Notes: a model not told the origin generated them from the sequence alone. Shown: positions 54,284 through 62,843, counted from the first letter of the stretch. The stretch is 64,000 nt of DNA from Calothrix sp. PCC 7507 (GCF_000316575.1 NC_019682.1:2540001-2604000), one strand, 5' to 3'. Numbers and translations are program-made.

Positions 54284-55605
54284 GTACAGGACGGCGGAAA
54301 TAAACCGAGTATTAAACAGCCAAAACTTTACCCTTATATGTCCACTTGAAAGGTTTAGCCATTGTTTGATTAAAGTAGTCAATAAAAGCAAGAATTCTAG
54401 TTTTGAGATCATCCTGACTCTGGAAACTGGCTCTTCTTAGTAACTTCCGTACCAAAATACTAAACCAAATTTCAATTTGGTTGAGCCAAGAAGAATGTAG
54501 TGGTGTGTAATGGAAAACGATTTGATGTGTGGGGTCACTTAAAAAAGCTGCACGAGATTTCATTGATTTGAGGATGCCACTTTTACCCTTAATGCCAAGG
54601 TTGATGTTTAAACCTTCAATTTGTGCAACAAAACGAACTAAGGACTCCGATTGATGAGTGTTCAGGCAATCCATAATTAAATGCCATTTTTTCGCATTGG
54701 GGTCAGTGGCAATAGTTTGATGAATATGAAAGATAAAATCAACTTCTGTTCTGGAATCTCCACAAGTTGGTCTGATAATTTGACCAGTGGCAACATCGAA
54801 ACTGGCTATCAAGGTTTGCGTACCGTGACGAATATATTCAAATTCCCTTCTTTCAACTTTGCCCGGTCGCATTGGTAAGTCTTTTTCTATGCGCTCAGTA
54901 GCTTGAATACCTGTCATCTCATCAATAGATATTGTGCGTTCCCCCTTTAGATGACGGTCAATCGCATTTAAATACAAATCTGTAATATCTTCAACTTTTG
55001 CATCAAATTTTTCATCCAGGGGGGGGAGTCAGCCAGTACCGACTTTGGTGTGGCTTCAATTGAGCTTCTTCTAATAGTCTTCCCACATGGCGAACAGATA
55101 TACTTTCGATAATCCCTTGTTTTGTAATTTCATCTGTCAGTTCTCTAGATGTCCAGTGACTTATTGTCCGACCGTAATCTTCTGGCGGCGAACAGGCAAG
55201 CGCAAACAACTCTATTACTTGTTCCATGCTAAATTTTACTGGTGCGCCAGTACGCTCTTGATCTTGTAATCTTTGAAAAGCTGATAATTTTGCTCCCTCT
55301 GTCTCCAACCATCGCTTTCGCCATAAACGAGTCATATCTAGACTAATCTCTAATATTCGAGCAATTTCGCCGTTATTTCTCCCTGATGATGCCAGAAGAA
55401 TAATTTTGGCTCGGATGACGATTTGCTGTGCTGTCTTATGTCCCTTTATCAACTCTTGTAGTTCATTCTGCTCACTATCACTCAAACTTAATTCTTTTGG
55501 AGCTAATCTTGCCATACCCTGATTCTTTGTCACCAAACAAAGCTTTTCATCTACTGACTTAATTATCCCATATAATACTCGGCTTACTTCCGCCGTCTTG
55601 TACTA
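54282..55605 (-). mobile_element. IS630-family insertion sequence
   Basis: About 1.32 kb with near-perfect 32-bp inverted ends starting TAGTACAGGACGGCGGAAAT (left) and TAGTACAAGACGGCGGAAGT (right, complement), with TA at both outer ends as expected for the family. It carries the transposase described separately. It is abutted on the left by element D2, whose ends are similar, and on the right by element C2. Confidence 0.9.
54312..55536 (-). CDS. IS630-family transposase in two frames
   Basis: The first part (55536-55012, 174 residues) carries the helix-turn-helix region (NNGEIARILEISLDMTRLWRKRW) and winged domain (HWTSRELTDEITKQG), ending LTPPPG. The second part (to 54312) has the DDE domain: SIDEMTGIQA, WHLIMDCLNTHQSESL and HYTPLHSSWLNQIEIWFSILV. 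They are out of phase at a run of eight C; reading seven would give LTPPLDEKFDAK and one continuous protein. Either the run allows slippage, which would make a full enzyme at low level, or the gene is broken. Confidence 0.88.
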
Positions 55606-55791
55606 GGCTGTTGACTCTGTGCCTTTCTAGGAGGTCAAAATTCATGCAAAATTTGTGTAGTCATTGCGAGCAGAGCGAAGCAATCCCTGCGATTGCTTCG
55701 CTCTGCTCGCAATGACAGAAGAGAGATTTTACACGCGCACAAAAATAGCATGAACCAAAAACAAGTAAATTTCATCAAAGTCAACAGCCTA
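55604..55791. repeat. MITE-like element C, copy C2
   Basis: Bounded by TAGGCTGTTGACTCTG and CAAAGTCAACAGCCTA. Inside is a nearly perfect long hairpin at 55662-55714 (CATTGCGAGCAGAGCGAAGC and its complement). It shares TA with the IS630 end on the left and abuts a truncated element A on the right. Confidence 0.8.
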
Positions 55792-55884
55792 GAAATGAGG
55801 GACTGTAGTGTGAGCGTCTCGCTCACGCGGGCTTTTCGGCCCGCACTACCAAAAACCCCTCAAAACAAAATTGACAAACCACTA
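55792..55884 (+). repeat. MITE-like element A, left-truncated copy A2
   Basis: Starts at GAAATGAGGGACTGTAGTG, so about 18 bases of the left end are missing, and ends GACAAACCACTA. It is followed by GGCATTGCCCACCCTAC, the mirror of GTAGGGTGGGCATTGCC found left of element D2 at about 54165. Confidence 0.8.
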
Positions 55885-55930
55885 GGCATTGCCCACCCTA
55901 CAAATACTAACACGCCATTATTTGCTATAT

Positions 55931-56350
55931 CTACAAAAATAACTTACGCACAAAACGTAACAAGGAAATAACATATTCTGTTTTTTGTTGCGTTTTAGAT
56001 GCAGTTTTAATTTCTTGTAATATTTTCTGCATCTCAGATATATTTCCTGGATTAATGTTAATAATAGTTGCCCTGATAATCGCTGCTCTGACGCTATTCA
56101 GAGTATCTTTACATTCACGCACTGCTTGACGCAACTTGTTTACTTGTTCCCAATTTCTTGCTTCCTGTGCATTTATTAGTGAAAACTGAATTTGAGGGAG
56201 GATATTCTGTAAATCTTCCTCTGTTTCATTAAGTTTTGGTAAATCTATTTGATTATTAATTGATTGTAACCGATGAATTATTGCTTGTAATTTGTCTAAT
56301 ATATTATCGATATCTAATATATCAAAATTATCTTGATCCATATTACTCAT
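55931..56350 (-). CDS. Hypothetical helical protein, paired with the upstream lipoprotein gene
   Basis: A 139-residue, almost wholly helical acidic protein (DILDIDNILDKLQAIIHRLQSI, LNSVRAAIIRATI) with a basic hydrophobic end (YVISLLRFVRKLFL). No family was recognised. The gene begins 13 bases after the stop of the lipoprotein gene 56364-57323, so the two are likely one transcript. A cytoplasmic or peripheral-membrane partner of that protein is a guess. Confidence 0.6.
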   Translation of the reverse strand: MSNMDQDNFDILDIDNILDKLQAIIHRLQSINNQIDLPKLNETEEDLQNILPQIQFSLINAQEARNWEQVNKLRQAVRECKDTLNSVRAAIIRATIININPGNISEMQKILQEIKTASKTQQKTEYVISLLRFVRKLFL

Positions 56351-56363
56351 AGCTGAAAAATTC

Positions 56364-57323
56364 CTATATTTGACATAGCTGAGATTCTGTCGATTGAGAA
56401 TTTCTCTTTTTTAGAGATATTTCTCTCATAAATAATCTCAAAGTTTTATCTTGGTTAATCGCATATTCTAAGCTACTTATCTTACCAAGGGTTGAACTAT
56501 AATCTTTACCAGTAAAATTGGCAGCTACACCAATAATTTTAGTAACTCTAGTAGCTATAGCTTCAAAGCTAAGGTTAGGATATTCATCAATTAATTGAGA
56601 GAGTTTTTTGCCAGTATCAGCCACTAGTAAAAGTTTAGTGATGGATTCATTAAGAATTTGTTTTTCTGCTGCATTAACTTTGAGCCATTCATCTATTTGT
56701 TCAGCAACTTGACGCTTAATCTCTGCTGGTGGCAATGGTGATGATATATTAGGGTTATTATACTGTCTACGAAGCTGCTGTAGCTTTAAAGCTATGATTA
56801 CCCGTTGCGGATTGTTTGGCTTTGGTGGTTTTTCTTGAATTTGTTTAGCTAAAAGTAGCGTCTTGACTGTTAAGCATCTTGCAGGTGTAGCAGTTTGAGC
56901 AACTATCCTGGCACTGCCATAATCAATATTTTCGAGGTTGTTAAAAATCTCTACAGCCGTTTCATATTCTGCCTGTAAAGCATCCAGTTCTTGGTCAAAA
57001 TCTGATGGCTGGTTATTTGACTGATTTTCTCCCGTGATAATTTTATCTATTTCTAGAGGGTCGCCATAATTAATCCGCCTATCTGTGAGTAATTGATCAA
57101 TGACAAAATCACGAGATATTTTAGTATCTATTGGGAGATCATTAAGTTGATAAATTTTCTTCACTGATGTGATGGCATCAATGGCTTGATTACGAAAGCT
57201 CTCGGCTGTTAGTCGCAACATTGTTCTTTTTTCAGGTGTGCAACTGCTGAGAGTTATACTGATGGTGAAAGCTATGATAGAAAATCGACTTAGGGATGAT
57301 ATTTTAGGATGAGGTGTTCTCAT
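56364..57323 (-). CDS. Hypothetical lipoprotein
   Basis: A 319-residue protein with a lipoprotein signal (IIAFTISITLSSC) and a mainly helical mature part. FDQELDALQAEYETAVEIFNNL suggests coiled coil, and SLEYAINQDKTLRLFMREISL lies near the end. No enzyme motif. It is the first gene of a two-gene unit with 55931-56350. Function unknown. Confidence 0.65.
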   Translation of the reverse strand: MRTPHPKISSLSRFSIIAFTISITLSSCTPEKRTMLRLTAESFRNQAIDAITSVKKIYQLNDLPIDTKISRDFVIDQLLTDRRINYGDPLEIDKIITGENQSNNQPSDFDQELDALQAEYETAVEIFNNLENIDYGSARIVAQTATPARCLTVKTLLLAKQIQEKPPKPNNPQRVIIALKLQQLRRQYNNPNISSPLPPAEIKRQVAEQIDEWLKVNAAEKQILNESITKLLLVADTGKKLSQLIDEYPNLSFEAIATRVTKIIGVAANFTGKDYSSTLGKISSLEYAINQDKTLRLFMREISLKKRNSQSTESQLCQI

Positions 57324-57637
57324 ATTTATTAGGGAAATAATTACATGAGTTTATCTATTAATCTATTAGAGAGATGAGAATTAAGAGGTTTTTACTTGAG
57401 TTCAAAAGTTTGGATATAGAAATTATCAAATAAATGAAATATATTTTTTCTCAAAAGATTTAAAATTCATAATTATAGAAGATTTATCATTCTGGCTCTG
57501 CTCCCTAATCTAGGGTATATTGCACTCGACTGAAAACCGCTATAGTATTCTGGAAAATTTATTTTGTTGTTAAAAAACTGATTTGATAACTTTACCATGC
57601 TGATATACCTGTAAACCTAAAGAAAAACTTTCTCGAT
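57324..57637. other. Divergent intergenic region
   Basis: About 310 bp of AT-rich DNA holding the promoters of the lipoprotein and aminotransferase genes. I see no repeat, RNA or small gene in it. Confidence 0.5.
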
Positions 57638-58840
57638 ATGGCTTATATTACACCTGCTTACCAAATTGCTGACCTGTTTGCGGAAAGAGCCAGAAACCTG
57701 ATACCACAAACCTATGGTACAGAGTTGACGAAGATCATCACTGTCAGTTTTACTTATGGTTTAGCTGACCCAAGTATCTTTCCTCATGCTGAACTCGCCG
57801 CCGCAAGTGTAGCGGTGTTGGATCAAGAGGCGGCTGTTGCTCTCAATTATGGACCACCCTCACCACAACTTTATGAACAGCTAATTCTCCGGTTGCAGAC
57901 ACAAGGGATTTTAGCCGATCGCTCGCGCATTCTCATTGGTTACGGTTCAGCGCAGATCCTAGGTTTGCTGGCGGATGTGTTGATCGAGTCTGGTGATGTA
58001 GTAATTGTTGAAGGGCCAACCTTCTTGGGAGTCGTTGGCAGATTTAAAAACGCTGGCGCGCGGATATTAAGCATTCCTATCGATGATTTGGGAATGAATG
58101 TAGACGCGCTGGAAGCAACTTTGATTGATTTGCAGAAACAGGGTATTCGACCTAAATTTATTTACACAATCCCTACTTTTCACAATCCTACTGGTACCAC
58201 TATGCCACTGTTTCGCCGCAAAAAATTAGTAGCATTAGCGGCGGAATATGGTGTGTTGGTGGTCGAAGACGATGCCTATAGCGATTTGCGATTTAGTGGG
58301 GAAGCTGTGGCTTCTTTGGCATCTCTTGATGAAGCGGGGTGGGTGTTATATGTCAGTACCTTCTCGAAAATTATCGTACCTGGTGTGCGGCTGGGCTGGG
58401 CTTGTGGTCATCCAGCCATCATTGAGCGGCTGGCGATGTTCAAAAGTGAGGGGCCTGTGGGGCCGTTTATCAGCCATGTAATTGGCCGCTACTGTGCATC
58501 TGGGAATCTGGATCTCCACATCCAGAAACTAATTGCTTGCTACCGCCATAAATGTGATTTGATGCTAGATGCGATCGCCCACAATTTCCCCGACGATGTA
58601 GTGATCAACCAACCCGATGGTGGCTTTTTTGTTTGGTGTCAATTACCACCAGATATCAGCGCTAAAGCACTTCTGAGTGCTACTAGTGAATATGGCGTTA
58701 CTTTCCTGCCAGGTACTCGCTGCTACGCCAATGGCCAAGGAGACGACGCTATTAGGCTAGCTTTTAGCTTTCAGCCGATGGAGAAAATCACCGAAGGCAT
58801 AGGCATCCTAGGAGATGTGATACGTAAACTGCGCCACTAG
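57638..58840 (+). CDS. PLP-dependent class I aminotransferase (2-aminoadipate/LysN-like)
   Basis: The 400-residue fold type I aminotransferase is of the class seen in LysN and in the C-terminal half of MocR regulators. Features are SFTYGLADPSIFPHAEL at the start, LIGYGSAQILGLLADVL, the cofactor-ring region TIPTFHNPTGTTM, VVEDDAYSDLRF, the PLP-lysine in VSTFSKIIVPGVRLGW and the substrate Arg in IRLAFSF. It transfers an amino group between an amino acid and a 2-oxo acid; the substrate is not clear. It stands alone. Confidence 0.88.
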   Translation: MAYITPAYQIADLFAERARNLIPQTYGTELTKIITVSFTYGLADPSIFPHAELAAASVAVLDQEAAVALNYGPPSPQLYEQLILRLQTQGILADRSRILIGYGSAQILGLLADVLIESGDVVIVEGPTFLGVVGRFKNAGARILSIPIDDLGMNVDALEATLIDLQKQGIRPKFIYTIPTFHNPTGTTMPLFRRKKLVALAAEYGVLVVEDDAYSDLRFSGEAVASLASLDEAGWVLYVSTFSKIIVPGVRLGWACGHPAIIERLAMFKSEGPVGPFISHVIGRYCASGNLDLHIQKLIACYRHKCDLMLDAIAHNFPDDVVINQPDGGFFVWCQLPPDISAKALLSATSEYGVTFLPGTRCYANGQGDDAIRLAFSFQPMEKITEGIGILGDVIRKLRH

Positions 58841-58878
58841 TAGTCTGTCCCATTAATTTTATTTATGGGGCTGTGAAG

Positions 58879-58935
58879 TCCCCGACTTCTACCCTGCAGG
58901 AAGCCACCCTACGGGTGTCTATAAGAAGTCGGGGA
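58879..58935. terminator. Hairpin between convergent genes
   Basis: TCCCCGACTTCT and AGAAGTCGGGGA form a 12-bp stem with a 33-base loop, in which a second small hairpin (CACCCTACGGGTG) is seen. It lies after the aminotransferase and at the end of the adhesin fragment, whose stop is inside the loop. Just before it (58849) TAGTCTGTC resembles an end of element A. Confidence 0.5.
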
Positions 58936-60714
58936 TCTGAACACCACGAACCTTTGAAGTGGCAAAAGTTTCTCATACCAATTTAAAAAAAGAATGCGAC
59001 AGATGGGTAGGGGCACGGCATCCATAGACTTTCGGGAAAAACGATAGTTTATCGGTGCCGTGCCCGTACGCAGAATGTATGTGTTGCAAATGTTATCTAG
59101 CAGCACAGAGCGAGCGGTTATATCTAGCTCCCCAGCTTTTCCGAGATTTCTGCTGATAGAATTCTGTGGGGATTGACTACTTAAACTGATTTTTGCCCCG
59201 TCCCGGACAATCAATTTCTCTGTAGTTAGAGTTAAGTTACCAGCATTTCCAGGACCTTGAGTTGAAGTAAACAAGCCACTGTTTTGATTAATTGCTAAGT
59301 CTCCAATTAATTCTACAGACTTGGAGGCGTTCACAGTCAAATTCCCTCCTTTGCCTGTAGCAGGGATAACTTGTCTAGAAGCTGTTATAAATCCCGCAGA
59401 TTGCGTGCTTACCCTTGCCCCTCCCTGAACAATCAACCTTCCAGTGTTAATCGTAATATCACTCGCATTTCCAGCACCAGAAGTTGCACTAAGCAATCCA
59501 CTGACATCAAACCTGGGAAAGGGAAATTGAACCTTGGAGCCACCAATCAGTTCCACAGAATCTGAGGCGTTTACAGTTAGTTGTCCTGTGGAACCGGAGC
59601 TAGAACTATTAACGAATATTTGCGCTCCATCCCGGACAATCAACTTTTTGGTGGTGACAGTTAAATTGCCGACGTTGCCAGAACTGAAACTTCTAGTCCT
59701 CAAGGATGTAGGAAAACCAATTAGTTCTACAGACTCAGAGGTATTAACTGTTAAATCACCTCCTGGCTCTGCTCCCAAGGTATTCGCCAAAATCATAGAA
59801 CCGCCAGTCAGCAACAAACGCTTACCTTGCACATTGATATTGCCGCCACCCTCGCCACTCACATCTACATACGATGGAATTTGATTGCGATCAATTATTT
59901 GGATGTTCTGAAAATCCTGGACATCTTTATATCCCAAACTCCAGCCTTGGTCAATTGCGCTCAGACTAACTAAACTATTGGCTGCGACACTTCCTAATTC
60001 TATTCGCCCTCCCTTGGCTGTTAAATTGCCACCCTCCAGACTCAAACCTCCACCTACAAAAGCTAGAGTTTTGCCTACATTTACCTGTAGACCAACTGGT
60101 CTAATAAGACTATTAGTTGCACCGCCTGGACTAGCTTGAGATTGATTGCGGATAGTTCCGGGACTAGTGCCGAATTGTAAACCAATGGGCACGCTAATTG
60201 TCAACAGAGGCGTAGTTTGAGGATTTGTAGCGCTAAATTTAGTCCCATCGGCAAAGTTAAGACTACTAGCCGTACTAGCTACAAATGAGCCGCCGATGTT
60301 AAGAGACGCATTAGGGCTAAAAATAATGCCATTGGGATTGAGCAGAAACAGGTTAGCACTGCCATTGGCTCGAATTGCCCCATTTATATTAGATATAGAT
60401 TTGCCTGTGACTCTAGTGATGATATTTTGAATATTTGCAGTGTTGTTGAAGTAAGCTGTGCTGTCGGTGGGAACAGAAAATTGTTCAAAACTGTGGAATA
60501 GGTTCTGATTGCGAGTCGCTCCACCATCAATTTGGTTAATAGGCTGGTTATTGATTAGTTGGGGTGTAATGATCGAACTCTCAGATCCTAGGGTGTTATC
60601 CCTGATAATCTGGGCTAAAGCACAATCTGCAGACAAGGCAATTGCGCCAATAATTGCTAAAGGACTGCATAGCCCTAGCTTGTAGTACCAACTGCTTTGG
60701 TTGTGAGACATCAC
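58909..60714 (-). CDS. Filamentous haemagglutinin-type adhesin, C-terminally truncated
   Basis: A 601-residue protein with a signal peptide (ending DCALA) and the TPS/haemagglutination domain at about 35-170, including LLNPNGIIFSPNASLNIGGSFVAST. Beta-helix repeats follow (GNLTVTTKKLIVRDGAQIFV, GNLTVNASKSVELIGD, GNLTLTTEKLIVRDGAKISL). Full-length cyanobacterial relatives continue much further. Here the helix stops after ITARSVLLDN, and the last 50 residues or so are translated from repeat DNA with inverted GGCACGGCA/TGCCGTGCC. Family members are secreted through a TpsB-type outer-membrane channel; none is encoded here. Probably a decayed gene. Confidence 0.8.
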   Translation of the reverse strand: MMSHNQSSWYYKLGLCSPLAIIGAIALSADCALAQIIRDNTLGSESSIITPQLINNQPINQIDGGATRNQNLFHSFEQFSVPTDSTAYFNNTANIQNIITRVTGKSISNINGAIRANGSANLFLLNPNGIIFSPNASLNIGGSFVASTASSLNFADGTKFSATNPQTTPLLTISVPIGLQFGTSPGTIRNQSQASPGGATNSLIRPVGLQVNVGKTLAFVGGGLSLEGGNLTAKGGRIELGSVAANSLVSLSAIDQGWSLGYKDVQDFQNIQIIDRNQIPSYVDVSGEGGGNINVQGKRLLLTGGSMILANTLGAEPGGDLTVNTSESVELIGFPTSLRTRSFSSGNVGNLTVTTKKLIVRDGAQIFVNSSSSGSTGQLTVNASDSVELIGGSKVQFPFPRFDVSGLLSATSGAGNASDITINTGRLIVQGGARVSTQSAGFITASRQVIPATGKGGNLTVNASKSVELIGDLAINQNSGLFTSTQGPGNAGNLTLTTEKLIVRDGAKISLSSQSPQNSISRNLGKAGELDITARSVLLDNICNTYILRTGTAPINYRFSRKSMDAVPLPICRILFLNWYEKLLPLQRFVVFRSPTSYRHP

Positions 60715-60807
60715 AGAGTTTATTTACATCCCAGGAACAGCAGCTTGGTAGTGAAATACTGCCCATTGCTTATTAGGATAATACCACTCTGTAGTGACAT
60801 GAAGGAA

Positions 60808-61027
60808 CTGCTCCCATCACGAGGTAGACTGCTTCCGCCACGAGGTAGATTGCTCCCGTCACGAGGTAGATTGCTTCCGCCACGAGGTAGATTGCTCCCG
60901 TCACGAAGTAGACTGCTTCCGCCGCGAGGTAGATTGCTTCCGCCACGAGGTAGACTGCTTCCGCCACGAGGTAGACTGCTCCCGCCACGAGGTAGACTGC
61001 TTCCGTCACGAGGTAGACTGCTCCCAA
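60808..61027. repeat. 21-bp minisatellite, ten copies plus a part
   Basis: Ten full units of the type CTGCTTCCGCCACGAGGTAG followed by A, plus a partial unit. Units differ mainly at C/T positions (CTTCCGCC or CTCCCGTC). With a unit of 21 bp, frames stay open on both strands: plus gives RLLPPRG repeats from an ATG at 60799, minus gives EAVYLVA repeats. No start with a good ribosome binding site supports either, so I list it as a repeat. Confidence 0.92.
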
Positions 61028-61321
61028 TACGGTTCGGTTAAAGCAAGAGACGCGACGCCAGTCGCTACAACGGGGGAAACCCCACGCCAGTTCTCTCAAG
61101 TCGGCAAAGCCGCCCACGAGACTGGCTCCGCAACGCGCTGGCTCATAAATCGGCGTCTCTACAATCATCAATCCTTCGTAGAGACGGCGATTTATCGCGT
61201 CTTTGTGATCTATAATTTTCATCAAAAAACTTTAACCGAACAGTATTGAGTGATATTCCACCCTACAGATGATGCGCCGTCGAACTCACATTACAGCAGT
61301 TTTCACGTATTTGAACCACAC

Positions 61322-61683
61322 TGTAAGGGCACAGCACTGCTCATTGGTGTCAACTTAATGTGAAACCACGCCATACCCATAGCCCGCCTCCGAATGAATT
61401 CGGAGTCTAATAGCAAAAGTCATCTAAAAGATGACTAAAAATTATCATTTATCCCTAGTGGTTTGTCAATTTTGTTTTGAGGGGTTTTTGGTAGTGCGGG
61501 CATCTTGCCCGCGTGAGCGAGACGCTCACACTACAGTCCCTCATTTCAACCCTGACAGACTACTAGTCTACTTCAGTAGACTAGTGCTACAAGAGAGGGA
61601 ATTCATTCCCAGGCGGGTGAGTCAGCCAAGCGTAAAGCTATTTTTAGCTTAAGTTGACACCAATCAGCAGTGCTGTGCTACTA
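61322..61683. repeat. Hairpin-rich repeat B, copy B2, with nested element A
   Basis: Core 61347-61660 runs GTGTCAACTTAA to TTAAGTTGACAC. The hairpins match B1 in position but not in sequence: CTCCGAATGAATTCGGAG, AGTCATCTAAAAGATGACT, AGTCTACTTCAGTAGACT and GGGAATTCATTCCC. Element A3 (61456-61565) is inserted between the second and third hairpin. Outer arms are GGCACAGCACTGCTCATT and AATCAGCAGTGCTGTGCT. Confidence 0.85.
61456..61565 (-). repeat. MITE-like element A, copy A3, nested in B2
   Basis: Inverted full copy from TAGTGGTTTGTC to GACAGACTACTA, about 110 bp. It splits repeat B2 between two hairpins. Its central part reads GTGCGGGCATCTTGCCCGC, the same variant as A4. Confidence 0.88.
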
Positions 61684-61734
61684 CGGCAAATAAGGTCACA
61701 CCACACAAATTTGACTAGCCTAACTAGCAATTTA

Positions 61735-61763
61735 ATCCACACAGAGATTAACTCTGCGTGGAT
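61735..61763 (-). terminator. Hairpin downstream of the first Cys-rich gene
   Basis: On the minus strand ATCCACGCAGAG, TTAAT and CTCTGTGTGGAT form a 12-bp stem with one G-U pair, about 130 bases after the Cys-rich gene. It is identical in sequence to the hairpin at 63395-63423. Only a weak AT-rich tail follows. Confidence 0.6.
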
Positions 61764-61799
61764 AGACAATAATATTATTTAGCAGTAACAGCCTGGAAA

Positions 61800-61874
61800 C
61801 TAGTTAGGTAACATGTCAGGATCACACCACAAGAATTTGACTAACTTAATTTCCTGAGTGACCGTCACCCACAT
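61800..61874 (-). CDS. Possible small peptide gene in the conserved 3' region (copy 1, shortened by a stop)
   Basis: ATG to TAG, 24 residues: MWVTVTQEIKLVKFLWCDPD then MLPN. Past the TAG the frame continues FPGCYC and stops at 61779, matching the uninterrupted copy at 63439-63534. The start is 20 bases after the stop of the Cys-rich gene. No ribosome binding site is evident, so translation is uncertain. It is listed because the stretch is about 95% identical between two copies whose neighbouring coding regions differ far more. Confidence 0.3.
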   Translation of the reverse strand: MWVTVTQEIKLVKFLWCDPDMLPN

Positions 61875-61893
61875 CACCAAAGCAGATTTGAGA

Positions 61894-62367
61894 TTAAATG
61901 CATATCCAACAGCCATCAGGCGCACACTCTTGACACCAAACTATAGTACAATCTGCTACCTTTGTCGGCTGTTTTTTAATTGCTTCCAACAATTTCTGGA
62001 CTTGCTGACTTTCATCAGCATCACTAGATTGAATTTTACTGAGGTCGAGAATGGATTCAAATTTCAAAAAATTATTTTCTGTACTAGACTGATCAAGTAC
62101 CTTAGCAATTTTCGATGTTTTCAAGCTCTCAAAGACTTGGCGAATATCGCCGCTGCTACCAATTCCTTGGTAATTAACTTTCCAGTCTGAATACTCATTC
62201 AGAATTTCACGAGCATACTTTTCATAGCGTGGAGCCTGAAAAGTTGATTTTGCACTATTCAAAACTGCAGCTTGAGTAGTCCCTAGAAAAATAGAACCAA
62301 GTGCAACAGCAGCAGTCGCTAGAGAAGTAGTAAAGACACGATTCCAAATGGTAGTTGAAAAGCTCAT
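61894..62367 (-). CDS. Exported Cys-rich-tail protein, paralogue 1
   Basis: A 157-residue protein with AGGG upstream of its ATG and a probable signal peptide (VFTTSLATAAVALGSIFLGTTQA). A helical middle follows, then a tail with five Cys: ADCTIVWCQECAPDGCWICI, spacing C-x4-C-x2-C-x4-C-x2-C. The last 85 residues or so are homologous to the protein at 63554-63844 (shared ILDLSKIQSS, DESQQ and the Cys tail). No known family was recognised. A peptide that is processed or modified at the tail, or a metal-binding tail, are both possible. No modifying enzyme lies in the window. Confidence 0.6.
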   Translation of the reverse strand: MSFSTTIWNRVFTTSLATAAVALGSIFLGTTQAAVLNSAKSTFQAPRYEKYAREILNEYSDWKVNYQGIGSSGDIRQVFESLKTSKIAKVLDQSSTENNFLKFESILDLSKIQSSDADESQQVQKLLEAIKKQPTKVADCTIVWCQECAPDGCWICI

Positions 62368-62550
62368 ATCACCCTGTATTTAAGGAATATTTTCTACTGA
62401 AATCACAGCCTTAGATAAACTATATTTTTTATGGTTAAAGCCAAAAATGTTTAGTGGTGATACAAAAATTTATATCTACGGAAAAAGTATATTAGGAATT
62501 ACGCATTGACAGAAAACATCAAATATGGGTGACGGTAAAACTACATCTTT

Positions 62551-62843
62551 CGTAGGGGTAAAGCGCAATGCTCATTGGTGTCAACTTAACGTGAAACCCA
62601 TATCCCGCCTCAGAATGAATTCTGAGTCTAATAACCCAAGTCATCTGTACACGAAGTGTTCCCGTTCGCGTAGCGTCTCCGTCAGGAGAAGGGTAGATGA
62701 CTAAAAATTCTCAAAAATCCTCAGTTTACTTTAGTAAACTTTGGCTATTAGCCTTGGAATTCATTCCTAGGCGGGTAGGTAAGCCTTGCAATAAGCCATC
62801 TGTAGCTTAAGTTGACACGTATGAGCATTGCGCTTTCCCTCTA
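62551..62843. repeat. Hairpin-rich repeat B, copy B3, with an insert in one hairpin loop
   Basis: Core 62578-62818. Three hairpins match B1 (CTCAGAATGAATTCTGAG, AGTTTACTTTAGTAAACT, TTGGAATTCATTCC). The second hairpin keeps its arms AGTCATCT and AGATGACT, but its loop has gained about 45 bases including TTCGCGTAGCGTCTCC. Outer arms AAAGCGCAATGCTCAT and ATGAGCATTGCGCTTT pair perfectly and differ from those of B1 and B2. Confidence 0.85.

Larger units (their letters stand above)
60715..61893. other. Repeat-filled region without an annotated protein gene over 40 residues
   Basis: About 1.2 kb between the adhesin fragment and the Cys-rich gene. It contains the 21-bp minisatellite, a member of the GC-rich repeat family with CGCCAGTTCTCTCAAGTCGG (61071-61135), paired inverted GTCTCTAC motifs near 61150-61190, element B2 with nested A3, a hairpin at 61735, and the short frame at 61800. 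Confidence 0.7.

Noticed and set aside
60808-61027. CRISPR array
   Set aside because: The 21-bp units follow each other without spacers, and no cas gene is in the window.
60773-61225. Protein genes across the minisatellite (EAVYLVA repeats on minus, RLLPPRG repeats on plus)
   Set aside because: Both frames are open only because the unit length is a multiple of three; no good ribosome binding site or flanking coding sequence supports them.
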